DNA of 64,000 nt from CAZTGB01 sp964612965 (GTDB lineage: Bacteria; Patescibacteriota; Microgenomatia; UBA8517): the NCBI GenBank assembly GCA_964612965.1, contig CAZTGB010000003.1, forward strand, positions 23,336 to 87,335, written 5' to 3'. Made by a program: the position numbers and the translations under genes. The notes below the pieces were generated by a model. That model ran no database searches and was not told the origin of the DNA. It saw only the letters and a program-made list of their open reading frames with translations. Positions 25,297-34,027 of the stretch are shown piece by piece (the stretch's first letter is position 1; the number at the start of each line of letters is the position of its first letter).

Positions 25297-26000
25297 TATC
25301 GGCAATAATACTTACAAGAGGAGATAGAGACCTGAACGATCTTAAAAAATCTCTGAACTTTTGTGATGAGGTAATCATTTTGGATGGTAGCCAACTCAAA
25401 GATTTTTCTTCTGAACGAAACAAAGCTGCTCAAAAATCCAAAGGAGATTGGCTTTTTTATGTTGATGACGATGAAGAAGTACCAGGGTCTCTAAAAAATG
25501 AGATTTTAGAAACAATTAATGGAGGTCAATCAAAGTTTAGTGCGTATGCAATTCCTAGAAGAAACATTGTTTTTGGTCAAGAAATGAAACATTGTGGCCT
25601 TTGGCCAGATTTTGTCATTAGACTTATCAAAAAGTCTGAGTTTATGGGCTATATGGGTGAACTTCACGAACAACCAAAGATAAAAGGAGAACTTGGTTAT
25701 CTGAAAGCACCGTTTATTCATAATAAACACAGTAGCTTAAGTGAAATGGTTGAAAAGACAAATAAATGGAGTGAGGTTGAGGCGAGACTGATGTTTGAAG
25801 CAAAACATCCACCTATGAATGTTTTTAGGTTTTTTACTGCGGGACTACGTGAGTTCTATTTAAGAATGATTAGGCAAGTTGCTTTCATGGATGGGTCACG
25901 TGGGGTAATATACGGAATGTACCAAGTGTTTAGTAGACTAATTAGCTATTCCAAATTGTGGGAGATGCAATTAAAAAATTATGCGCGCAGCAATTCATAA
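25287..26000 (+). CDS. GT2 glycosyltransferase (WaaE-like)
   Basis: 237 residues. The start is shortened relative to classical GT2 enzymes: ISAIILTRGDRDLNDL, EVIILDGSQ, SSERNKAAQKSKGDWLFYVDDDEEVPGSL, then PFIHNKHSSLSEMVEKTNKWS. The VDDDEEVP segment provides the metal-binding acid cluster. The C-terminal part has an amphipathic stretch for membrane contact. Start at 25287 gives a 10-nt overlap with the preceding gene; an ATG at 25233 lies within that gene. It overlaps the next gene by 20 nt. Confidence 0.78.
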   Translation: MEVISAIILTRGDRDLNDLKKSLNFCDEVIILDGSQLKDFSSERNKAAQKSKGDWLFYVDDDEEVPGSLKNEILETINGGQSKFSAYAIPRRNIVFGQEMKHCGLWPDFVIRLIKKSEFMGYMGELHEQPKIKGELGYLKAPFIHNKHSSLSEMVEKTNKWSEVEARLMFEAKHPPMNVFRFFTAGLREFYLRMIRQVAFMDGSRGVIYGMYQVFSRLISYSKLWEMQLKNYARSNS

Positions 26001-27006
26001 TCCATATCTAGATACATTAGGAGGAGGGGAGAGATATACTCTCTCTTTTGCTCGCGTTCTACAGTCTTCTGGATGGAAGGTCGATATTGCATGGAACGAT
26101 CCAAAGATTAAATCTTTGCTTGAGGAAAGATTTGGGATGGACTTAGGTGGGATTGGAATAGTTGACGATATCAAAAGAGGTGATGGTTACGACCTTTGTT
26201 TTTGGGTATGTGATGGCAGTATTCCAACTTTGCAATCGAGAAAAAACATTCTTCACTTTCAAGTTCCCTTCCATGGTGTCGGAGGAAAGAGTTTACTAAA
26301 TAGAATGAAACTTTTTAGGATAAATAAAATAGTTTGTAATTCTGAGTTTACGAAGAAGGTTGTTGACAGGGAATATGGAGTAAATAGTGTAGTGGTTTAT
26401 CCCCCGGTTCCTACGCATGATATTAAACCGAAAAGAAAAGAAAACATAATAATGTATGTAGGGAGGTTTTCGCCACTTTTACAAAGCAAAAAACAAGACG
26501 TTTTGATTAAAGCCTTTAAAAGGCTTTTTGATGGTGGTTTGGTGGATTGGAAATTGGTTTTAGCCGGTGGAATCGAACTTGGCGTTGGAGACTATTTAGA
26601 AAAGTTAAAAAAGATGTCAGAAGGATATCCAATTGAGATTATGAAAAGTCCTGATTTCAAAATTCTAAAGGATTTGTATGGTAGAGCTAGAATTTTTTGG
26701 AGTGCTTCAGGGTACGGGGAGGATGAAAAGAAATTTCCTGAGAAAGTCGAACATTTTGGTATAACTCCGGTTGAAGCGATGTCTGCCGGGGCTGTCCCTA
26801 TTTTATATAATGCTGGCGGGCATAAAGAGATTGTAAAAGACGGAGTTAATGGATTTGTCTGGGAAAGCACATCATCTTTGATTTCTAAAACTAAGAAAGT
26901 AATTTCGGGACGCGGAGTTTATACTGGTCTTTCTAAAGTTGCCAAGAACGATTCTCAAAAATTCTCATATGAAAGATTTGAGAAAGAAATATTGTCTTTA
27001 ATCTAA
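25981..27006 (+). CDS. GT4 glycosyltransferase (GT-B fold)
   Basis: 341 residues with the two-domain GT-B plan. N-terminal acceptor side: DTLGGGERYTLSFARVL. C-terminal donor side: IIMYVGRFSPLLQSKKQD and EHFGITPVEAMSAGAVPI, the latter with the E-x7-E nucleotide-sugar motif, then GHKEIV. The N-terminal GGGERY resembles Alg11-type mannosyltransferases. The donor sugar cannot be read from sequence. The overlap of 20 nt with the upstream GT2 gene suggests co-translation. Confidence 0.83.
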   Translation: MRAAIHNPYLDTLGGGERYTLSFARVLQSSGWKVDIAWNDPKIKSLLEERFGMDLGGIGIVDDIKRGDGYDLCFWVCDGSIPTLQSRKNILHFQVPFHGVGGKSLLNRMKLFRINKIVCNSEFTKKVVDREYGVNSVVVYPPVPTHDIKPKRKENIIMYVGRFSPLLQSKKQDVLIKAFKRLFDGGLVDWKLVLAGGIELGVGDYLEKLKKMSEGYPIEIMKSPDFKILKDLYGRARIFWSASGYGEDEKKFPEKVEHFGITPVEAMSAGAVPILYNAGGHKEIVKDGVNGFVWESTSSLISKTKKVISGRGVYTGLSKVAKNDSQKFSYERFEKEILSLI

Positions 27007-27009
27007 AAT

Positions 27010-27054
27010 AAACAAGTTTGCTTCTAACGAAGTAAATAAATTTATCGCTAAAAA
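27010..27054 (+). repeat. AT-rich double-hairpin repeat, tandem units upstream of GT2 gene
   Basis: Unit 1 has AAAC-AA-GTTT (27010-27019) running into TTG-CTTC-TAAC-GAAG-TAA (27018-27035). Unit 2 has AAAT-AA-ATTT (27034-27043) running into TTTA-TCGC-TAAA (27041-27052). The plan, a small hairpin sharing bases with a second one bounded by TTG and TAA, is that of the TAAGCARAGCTTG family with different stem bases. A copy of unit 2 occurs at 27942-27966. Confidence 0.45.
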
Positions 27055-27058
27055 TACG

Positions 27059-27946
27059 ATGAAAGCATCAATTGTCATACCAAACTACAACGGAGAAAAT
27101 CTTTTAAAGGAAAATCTCCCTTTGGTTTTTGAAGCTAAGAAATTGGAGGGTAATAGAATTGCGGAAGTAGTAATTGTTGATGATGGATCAACCGATGAAA
27201 GCGTAAATTTCATTAAGAAAAACTTTCCTCAGGTTAGACTTATTAAACATAAAATCAATCGTGGGTTTTCGGCTGCTGTTAACACAGGTGCGCGGTTTGC
27301 CAAGGGGGATTTAATAGTTCTACTTAACTCAGACGTTAAACCTGAGAAAGATTTTTTGGTAAATACTGTGACACACTTTTCAGATAAAAGAGTGTTTGGG
27401 GTTTCACTTCATGAGAAAGGATACGGGCCTTCTGTTGCAGCCTTTAAAGATGGATTTATAGCTCATGAACCGGGGGCGGAAAGCGATTTCAAACAATATA
27501 CTTTCTGGGTAAGCGGAGGTAGCGGAGTTTTTAGAAGAAGTGATTGGATGAAACTAGGGGGAATGGATGAAAAATTGTTCCCTGCATATTGGGAGGATCT
27601 TGATCTTTGTTACAGAGCTCTTAAGCGGGGATTTAGACTTATTTGGGAGCCTAGTGCTAAGGTAATCCATGAACACGAGACTACTTATTCAAAGTTGCCA
27701 AAGAAATATTTTGAGAGGATGAAGGAAAGAAATCAGCTACTTTTAATTTGGAAAAATTTAACAAGCTCTAGTCTTTTCAGAAAACACTTGGTGGGGCTTG
27801 TTAGAAGAATCCTTAAAGGGCCGGGATACATTAGAATAGTATTCATGGCACTCGGTAAATTAAAGGATGTAATCCGACTTAGAAATAAAGAAATTAAAGA
27901 AACTTGGGTTTCAGATGAGGCAATATTTGCATCATTTACCAAATAA
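27059..27946 (+). CDS. GT2 glycosyltransferase (rhamnosyltransferase-like)
   Basis: 295 residues. Motifs: SIVIPNYNGENLL, VVDDGSTDESV, RGFSAAVNTGARFAKGD, LLNSDVKP (metal site), FWVSGGSGVFRRSDW, and FPAYWEDLDLCYRALKRG, the WEDxDLxxR motif of WsaE- and rhamnosyltransferase-type enzymes. A C-terminal amphipathic region (about 235-280) probably contacts the membrane. The gene is preceded by an unusual 52-nt spacer that contains AT-rich hairpin repeats and ends seven bases before the ATG. Confidence 0.82.
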   Translation: MKASIVIPNYNGENLLKENLPLVFEAKKLEGNRIAEVVIVDDGSTDESVNFIKKNFPQVRLIKHKINRGFSAAVNTGARFAKGDLIVLLNSDVKPEKDFLVNTVTHFSDKRVFGVSLHEKGYGPSVAAFKDGFIAHEPGAESDFKQYTFWVSGGSGVFRRSDWMKLGGMDEKLFPAYWEDLDLCYRALKRGFRLIWEPSAKVIHEHETTYSKLPKKYFERMKERNQLLLIWKNLTSSSLFRKHLVGLVRRILKGPGYIRIVFMALGKLKDVIRLRNKEIKETWVSDEAIFASFTK

Positions 27947-27966
27947 ATAAATTTATCGCCAAAAAA
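27942..27966 (+). repeat. Second copy of the AT-rich hairpin repeat
   Basis: Shares AAATAAATTTATCGC followed, after one variable base, by AAAAA with 27034-27054. It begins at the stop codon of the upstream GT2 gene and ends about a dozen bases before the ATG of the next one. Both copies would read NKFIAK in one frame. Confidence 0.5.
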
Positions 27967-27977
27967 AGGATAATGCA

Positions 27978-30389
27978 ATGAAAAAAGACCTGTCCATAAT
28001 AATCGTTAATTACAACACCAAGGATTTGGTTTTAAGTTGTATTGATTCGATTAAAAAATCAAAACCAGATGTTAGCTATGAAATAATTGTTGTAGACAAT
28101 GGCTCGACTGATTCAATTAGTGCTTCGAGGGATTATAAACTCATAAAAAATAAAGAAAATTTGGGTTTTGCCAAAGCAAACAATCAAGGAATAAAAACTG
28201 CGAAGGGGAAATACATTCTTCTATTAAACTCTGATACAAAAGTTAAGAAGGGAAGCATAGACAGACTTTATATGTTTGCAGTTTCTTATCCAGAAGCTGG
28301 AGCTGTTGTTCCAAAGTTATTAAACGGGGATGGAACTACTCAGCCATCAGCTCTCAAATTTCCATCTATTTTATCTGCTATTAAAAAATATTGGTTTAAT
28401 GGCAAAGGATTTTTGGATAAATATATTCCTGATTCTGAAACAGTTGATGCCGCTGTTATGGCAGCATTTTTAATAACTCCCCGAGGATTGAAGGACGCAG
28501 GCCTTTTGAATGAAAAATATTTTATGTTCTTTGAGGATATAGATTATTGTAGAAAACTTAAAAAACTTGGACTTAAAATATTTTATCTAAGCGAAGCAGA
28601 AGTTATTCATTATCATGGTGAGAGTGGGAAAGGTTTGGTTGACGAAAAAGATCAATGGCGCAGACTTATTCCTTCAAGCATTGAGTATCATGGGAAAATT
28701 AAACATTATCTTATTTACTTAACGATGCTTTTGGGGCAAAAGTTTGGCATATATCTTATATTGATTCCACTTTTGACCATTCCAGCGTTTTTCAATCTTT
28801 TGCGTCCTGGATTTTTCCCAATGCAAGATGATCTACAGGCTTTTAGGGTTCACCAAATGGATAGGTGTTTTGACGATCTTCAAATTCCTTGCCGATGGGT
28901 TCCTGATGCTGGATATCAATATGGGTATCCACAGTTTAATTTCTATCCTCCGCTTCCATACTATCTAGGAGCTCTTGTTCACAGGGTGGGAATTCAATAT
29001 ATAGATAGTGTAAAAATACTATTCATTGTAGGCTATATCCTTTCAGCACTCGCGATATATGTTTTAGTAAGCGAATTAACCAACAGGTGGTCGGGTTTTG
29101 TCGCTTCAATTCTTTATACTTATATTCCGTATAAAGCAGTTGAAGTGTACGTAAGAGGTGCTTTAAGTGAGTTTTGGGCGCAAATATTTTTCCCTCTGAT
29201 TTTGTGGTCTATCTATAAATTAATTAAAACAGGAAAGGTTATATATATAGTTTTGATGGGACTGTCGATTGGTTTTCTTGCAACAACCCATGCACTAATG
29301 ACTATGATATTTGTCCCAATCGCAGGACTTTGGGCACTTTATTGGTTAATGAGAGTTAAGTGGAACAGTCTATTTAAAGTTATTTGGGGAGGACTGCTCG
29401 GGTTTGGCCTTTCAGCATTTTTTCTTCTCCCAATGTTTTTTGAGAAAAAGTTTGCACACGTAGAAAGCGTACTTTCAGGATATTTTGACTACAGACAGCA
29501 CTTTGTTAGTCTTCAGAAACTTTTTCTTTCAATGGAATGGGGATATGGTTCATCTGGTTTTCCTGATGAAAAATTAAATCTTTCATTGGGGATTATTCAG
29601 TGGGTGGTAGGAATTCTTGTGGTTCTACTTGCTTTTATCAAATTTAAAAAAGATAGAAAAACTTCAATCCTTGCACTTTTAGTTTCGGGGGTAACACTAC
29701 TTAGCATCTTTATGATGCATATGAAATCAAGTTTTATTTGGGCAAAACTTCCATTTCTTTGGTATTTACAATTTCCTTGGAGGTTTTTAGCGATTAGCAT
29801 ATTCTTACTTTGTCTTTTAACTGGATTTTTCATTTATTTCTCAGGGAGGCTTAAATATGTTCTAGGGGTACTTCTTATTATGATTTTATTTGCCTTAAAC
29901 ATTTCATTTTTTGTTCCAAAAGATTGGTTAAATATTACTGATGCCGAAAAATTTTCAGGAACGTCTTGGGAAAAACAATTAACGATAAGCATTTTTGATT
30001 ATCTTCCTATCTATGGAACTCTTCCGCCTTGGAGTAAAGCCCCTGAGTTTCCTGAGGTCTTAGAAGGTGATGTGAAGTTTTTGGAGTATAAAAAGGGAAG
30101 CAATTATCAAACAGGAGTAGTTGAGGTCTCAAAAGATTCTTTGATCCGCATTCCACTTTTTGATTTTCCTGGAATGACAGTTACAGTAGATGGAAAGAGA
30201 GTTCCTCATGTAAACAATGATTGTAGAGATGAAAGGTACTGTAGAGGTCTTATCACATTTAGCATCCCTGAAGGCAAACATAATATCGAAGCAAGATTGA
30301 AAGATACCCCAATTAGATTGCTTGGAAATGCATTAACATTAATAAGCTTGGGTGCTCTTGGTCTTTTGATGATAAAATTAAAAAAATGA
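27978..30389 (+). CDS. GT2 domain fused to PTPS-related membrane protein
   Basis: 803 residues. Residues 1 to about 245 are a GT2 enzyme (SIIIVNYNTKDL, VVDNGSTDS, NLGFAKANNQGI, LLNSDTKV, FMFFEDIDYCRKLKKLG), of the kind that adds deoxysugars such as rhamnose. After about 250 a PTPS-related membrane protein follows, with PMQDDLQAFRVHQMDRC (D284, D285), YPQFNFYPPLPYYLG, YTYIPYKAVEVYVRGA, and LQFPWRF. A terminal extracellular beta domain and a last helix (TPIRLLGNALTLI) close it. The fusion suggests that the cytoplasmic sugar transfer and the membrane step act on the same glycan. This is an independent fusion from the one at 11225. Confidence 0.83.
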   Translation: MKKDLSIIIVNYNTKDLVLSCIDSIKKSKPDVSYEIIVVDNGSTDSISASRDYKLIKNKENLGFAKANNQGIKTAKGKYILLLNSDTKVKKGSIDRLYMFAVSYPEAGAVVPKLLNGDGTTQPSALKFPSILSAIKKYWFNGKGFLDKYIPDSETVDAAVMAAFLITPRGLKDAGLLNEKYFMFFEDIDYCRKLKKLGLKIFYLSEAEVIHYHGESGKGLVDEKDQWRRLIPSSIEYHGKIKHYLIYLTMLLGQKFGIYLILIPLLTIPAFFNLLRPGFFPMQDDLQAFRVHQMDRCFDDLQIPCRWVPDAGYQYGYPQFNFYPPLPYYLGALVHRVGIQYIDSVKILFIVGYILSALAIYVLVSELTNRWSGFVASILYTYIPYKAVEVYVRGALSEFWAQIFFPLILWSIYKLIKTGKVIYIVLMGLSIGFLATTHALMTMIFVPIAGLWALYWLMRVKWNSLFKVIWGGLLGFGLSAFFLLPMFFEKKFAHVESVLSGYFDYRQHFVSLQKLFLSMEWGYGSSGFPDEKLNLSLGIIQWVVGILVVLLAFIKFKKDRKTSILALLVSGVTLLSIFMMHMKSSFIWAKLPFLWYLQFPWRFLAISIFLLCLLTGFFIYFSGRLKYVLGVLLIMILFALNISFFVPKDWLNITDAEKFSGTSWEKQLTISIFDYLPIYGTLPPWSKAPEFPEVLEGDVKFLEYKKGSNYQTGVVEVSKDSLIRIPLFDFPGMTVTVDGKRVPHVNNDCRDERYCRGLITFSIPEGKHNIEARLKDTPIRLLGNALTLISLGALGLLMIKLKK

Positions 30390-30769
30390 AAAATATTTTA
30401 GTTGATGCTGTGGATGCTTTAGTAATTGAAGGGCAAGGGATTTTTATTGAGATGCAAGACTTGCTTGATACCTTTCCAAATAGAAAAATTATTTTAACAG
30501 GAGCCAATGATGAGCAATTTAAAGAGTTTGGGTTGGATAAGATGCCCTATGAAGTTTTTACATTAAAACACAATCCTGAAAAAACCGACCCGAAGTATTA
30601 CGAAATAATGCTTAAACATTTCGGCTTAGGAAGGGGAGATGTTGTTTACTTTGAACACAATCCTGAGGCTGTTAAGAGCGCTCAGTTAGTTGGAATAACT
30701 TCGTACTATTATGATTCTGACAAAAAAGATCTGGCTGAATTAAAGTCTTTTTTGGATAAAAACATATAG
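30386..30769 (+). CDS. Degenerate HAD-like small protein
   Basis: 127 residues. The middle and end look like the last part of a HAD-superfamily phosphatase (GRGDVVYFEHNPEAVKSAQLVGITSYYY resembles the motif with two aspartates, here Glu and Asn, and the Ala-x-x-x-Gly-Ile helix). The N-terminal nucleophile motif DxDxT is missing: it reads VDAVDALV. An active phosphatase is therefore unlikely; a regulatory or binding role is possible. It lies between two PTPS-related genes, with a 4-nt overlap upstream and 5 nt to the next start. Confidence 0.55.
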   Translation: MKNILVDAVDALVIEGQGIFIEMQDLLDTFPNRKIILTGANDEQFKEFGLDKMPYEVFTLKHNPEKTDPKYYEIMLKHFGLGRGDVVYFEHNPEAVKSAQLVGITSYYYDSDKKDLAELKSFLDKNI

Positions 30770-30774
30770 CTTTA

Positions 30775-32433
30775 ATGAAAAAATTTCTCCTTTCTAATTG
30801 GCAAATAGTTTTAATTGTTATTCTATCTTTGTTTATTGTTTGGCCTCTTTTTGTTCCTGGGTATTTTTCTCATCATGATGATCTTCATGTAATGAGGATT
30901 TTTGAAATGAGAAAGTGTTTTGCCGATTTTCAAATTCCATGCCGTTGGGTACCTGATATGGGATATGGTAATGGCTATCCAATTTTTAATTTCTATGGAC
31001 CTTTTTCATATTACTTTGGAGCTATTGTAAGTTATATTTTTGGATACATTGGAGCAGCAAAGCTATTATTCTTTTTACCATTAGCTCTTGGCGGAGTTGG
31101 AATGTATTTACTTGCCAAAGAACTCTTTGGAAAAACTCCTGGACTAATAGGGGCGGTATTGTATCTTTTTGCGCCATATAGGGCGCTTGATTCATTTGTG
31201 CGCGGGGCAGTGGGGGAGGGGGTAGCCCTTGCCATTATTCCTTTTGTTTTTTATTTCTATTTAAAATTAATTAAATTAAAAGAAAAGAAATATTTTATAT
31301 TGGCAACAATATCTACAGCATTTTTCTTTGTGTCGCACAATATAATGACTTTACTCTTCTCGCCTATTCTTTTAACTTGGATATTATTCTGGCTTTACAA
31401 GGAAAAATGGAAAGGGTTTAAGCTTGCCCTTTTAAGCTTAATCATTTCTTTTGGTTTGGCAGCATTTTTCCTGTTGCCAGCATTTTCTGAGAAAGGGCTG
31501 GTGCAGACAGAGTCACTGACCCGTGCAGAGCTAGACTTCAGAGCTCAATTTGTTAAAGTCTCACAGCTATTTATTGATAGATCTTGGAACTATTCAGGAT
31601 CTGCTCCACAATCAAGCAATACAATTTCTTATCAAATAGGCTGGCCGCTTTGGCTATTGGCATTTCTTGGAACAGTTTTTGCCTTTGTTCTTAAAGGAAA
31701 GAACAAGCTTCTTGTATCATTTTTGTTCTTGGTTTTTGGAATGGGGATATTAATGACTCACAATAAATCATCTTTTATTTGGGAAAGTTTTGAGATCCTT
31801 TCTTTTGTTCAATTTCCTTGGAGATTTCTTTCAGTAGTTATTTTTGCAGGGAGCTTATTGGGAGCTTACTTCTTAACTTTATTTAAAGATAAATCTCTAA
31901 AGTGGCTGTCGATATCAATAATTGCTTTAACAGTGGTGCTTAATTGGCAATACTTTAGACCTGAGCATTTTTATAAAGATATAAATGATGAGACTAAGCT
32001 CTCGGGACAGAGCTTCATTGATCAACAAAAAGGATCTCTTCTTGATTATCTCCCTAAAACCGCACTTGAACCAAGAGAGCTGGCGCCATCCGAGCCGTTA
32101 GTCGCAAGAGGAGAAGCGGTGGTGAGTGATTATGTAAACAAATCTGATTCATGGAGCTTTAGAACTAATGTTGCCCAGGAAGCAATTATTGAGGTTCCTG
32201 TATTTGATTTTCCAAACTGGACAGTCTATGTAAATGGAGAAAGATATCCCCATTCAAACAAAAATGTTATTGGAAGGATTATGATTACCCTGCCCTCAGG
32301 AGAATATAGCGTATCTGGAAAGTTTTTGAATACGCCGGTTAGAACACTAGGGAATACAATTACCCTGATAATCTTATTGGCGCTAGTCGGAGTTTTACTA
32401 TATGGAAAAAATAAAAAAATATTTACTAAATAA
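30775..32433 (+). CDS. PTPS-related membrane protein
   Basis: 552 residues, about eleven membrane segments. SHHDDLHVMRIFEMRKC (D35, D36) stands after segment 1, followed by YPIFNFYGPFSYYFG, FAPYRALDSFVRGAV, VSHNIMTLLF and VQFPWRFL. The C-terminal soluble domain closes with FDFPNWTVYVNGERYPH and the last helix TPVRTLGNTITLI. It is the closest relative of the membrane half of the preceding fusion protein and of the next gene, which it overlaps by 32 nt. The Asp-Asp pair is in the place of the catalytic acid of GT-C transferases; activity is unproven. Confidence 0.78.
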   Translation: MKKFLLSNWQIVLIVILSLFIVWPLFVPGYFSHHDDLHVMRIFEMRKCFADFQIPCRWVPDMGYGNGYPIFNFYGPFSYYFGAIVSYIFGYIGAAKLLFFLPLALGGVGMYLLAKELFGKTPGLIGAVLYLFAPYRALDSFVRGAVGEGVALAIIPFVFYFYLKLIKLKEKKYFILATISTAFFFVSHNIMTLLFSPILLTWILFWLYKEKWKGFKLALLSLIISFGLAAFFLLPAFSEKGLVQTESLTRAELDFRAQFVKVSQLFIDRSWNYSGSAPQSSNTISYQIGWPLWLLAFLGTVFAFVLKGKNKLLVSFLFLVFGMGILMTHNKSSFIWESFEILSFVQFPWRFLSVVIFAGSLLGAYFLTLFKDKSLKWLSISIIALTVVLNWQYFRPEHFYKDINDETKLSGQSFIDQQKGSLLDYLPKTALEPRELAPSEPLVARGEAVVSDYVNKSDSWSFRTNVAQEAIIEVPVFDFPNWTVYVNGERYPHSNKNVIGRIMITLPSGEYSVSGKFLNTPVRTLGNTITLIILLALVGVLLYGKNKKIFTK

Positions 32434-34027
32434 AAAAATTGAAAGCTTAGTGGTTAAATATGTTTTCTTTGTAATCCTAATTTTAAGCTTGCCCGCTATT
32501 TGGTCTCTTTTTGTTCCTGGGTATTATGGGGCTAGCGATGATCTTCACATAGCCTGGCTTCATCAAATGGACGCGACTTTAAGACTGGGGCAATTTCCTC
32601 CAAGATTTGTTCCTGATTTGTCTTTTGGTTTTGGCTATCCACTTTTTAATTTTGTTTTTCCACTTCCTTTTTATGTTGGTGAAATATTCCATTTATTGGG
32701 GCTATCATTTGTTGGCAGCATCAAAACTGTTTTTTTGATCAGCCTGCCGTTTTCGGGGTACTTCATGTACAAGTTTTTAAAGGAACACACTTCTTTTTGG
32801 CTGGCCTTAGCTGGGGCAATAATTTATATCTATACGCCATACAGGGCAACAGATATTTACATAAGGGGTGCAATTGGTGAGATTTTTGCTTTTATTTTTC
32901 CTCCTCTTGTTGCTTTTGCCATTTCAAAGATCGCAAAAGATAAGCAGAGCTTGGCGCTTCACGCTAAAGATTGGAAGTGGGTTTCGCTGTTGGGAATTTC
33001 AACTGCGGGACTGATCCTTTCCCACAACATCATGGCTTATATGTTCTTTCCCTTTTTAGTTATTCTTTCGCTTCTGATTGGATTTAAATTGAAAACTTTT
33101 TTTGGGTTTGTCTTGGGACTTTTAATAAGCATTTATTTCTGGCTGCCGGTAATAGTTGAAAGTAGCTTAATGAAGTACGGAACCGGGAATTTCAACTACA
33201 TTGACCATTTTCCAACAATTAAGCAGTTAATTACGCCGTATTTCGGATACGGAGCATCGGTTCCCGGTCCGTATGACGGAATGAGCTTTTTTATGGGGAC
33301 TGTCAATTTAGTTTTAGTTGCGACAGCAATAATATTTTTCAAGAAACTAAACAAAATATCTCTTTGGGCGCTTGGAATGATCGCCATTTCTGTGTTTATG
33401 ATGAATTTTCGTTCCACCGTTTTTTGGGACAATCTTCCTTTAATTGCTTATTTCCAATTTCCGTGGAGATTCTTATCACTGACTGCATTCGCAACATCCA
33501 TATTAGTGATTGCTCTTGATGGATTTAAATATAGTAAGCAAATAGGAATGCTACTTGTAACTGGAGTTATTGCACTTAATTTCAGTTTCTTTAAACCCCA
33601 CGATTTTTTGGGTAGAGGCGATGAATACTACTTAAATAGATATATTCCAACTCCTGCCGCATCTTCCGAGTACCTAAAAACTCAAGAGGAATATTTGAGA
33701 CTACCAAAAGATACTGAGGTTAGACCAGACAAGAGATCACCTTACATGGGACTAAATAATTTGTTTAATGTTGATTACAAAGAAGAATTTGTTTTTGATT
33801 ACTATAAATATTACTTCCCTGGCTGGGAAGTCAAAATAGATGGAGTGAAAGTTGAGGTGCGAGCTGGAAAGCCGTATGGTCAAGTTCAGTTTGATGTTCC
33901 GGCTGGAAAACATATAATTGAAGTCTCATTCAAAGAAACTCCTTTTAGAATGATTTTAAATATAGTTTCTTTACTTAGCGTAATCATCGCTATTACAATG
34001 GTCATAAGGAAAAGAAATGAAAAATAA
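32402..34027 (+). CDS. PTPS-related membrane protein with element-derived insert
   Basis: 541 residues of the same family: GASDDLHIAWLHQM (D46, D47), YPLFNFVFPLPFYVG, YTPYRATDIYIRGAIGE, LSHNIMAYMF, FQFPWRFLSL, and the closing GWEVKIDGVKVEV and TPFRMILNIVSLL. Between two membrane segments (about residues 180-195) it has KQSLALHAKDWKW, absent from the paralogs, encoded by the dispersed hairpin element. The insert falls in a loop that can take extra residues. The 3' end overlaps the next gene by 11 nt. Confidence 0.78.
   Translation: MEKIKKYLLNKKIESLVVKYVFFVILILSLPAIWSLFVPGYYGASDDLHIAWLHQMDATLRLGQFPPRFVPDLSFGFGYPLFNFVFPLPFYVGEIFHLLGLSFVGSIKTVFLISLPFSGYFMYKFLKEHTSFWLALAGAIIYIYTPYRATDIYIRGAIGEIFAFIFPPLVAFAISKIAKDKQSLALHAKDWKWVSLLGISTAGLILSHNIMAYMFFPFLVILSLLIGFKLKTFFGFVLGLLISIYFWLPVIVESSLMKYGTGNFNYIDHFPTIKQLITPYFGYGASVPGPYDGMSFFMGTVNLVLVATAIIFFKKLNKISLWALGMIAISVFMMNFRSTVFWDNLPLIAYFQFPWRFLSLTAFATSILVIALDGFKYSKQIGMLLVTGVIALNFSFFKPHDFLGRGDEYYLNRYIPTPAASSEYLKTQEEYLRLPKDTEVRPDKRSPYMGLNNLFNVDYKEEFVFDYYKYYFPGWEVKIDGVKVEVRAGKPYGQVQFDVPAGKHIIEVSFKETPFRMILNIVSLLSVIIAITMVIRKRNEK
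32941..32971 (+). repeat. Dispersed hairpin element, copy d (inside PTPS-related gene)
   Basis: TAAGCAGAGCTTG, stem GCG / CGC around CTTCA, then TAAAGAT. TTG pairs with the TAA beyond the stem (one G-T). In frame it reads KQSLALHAKD. Confidence 0.78.
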
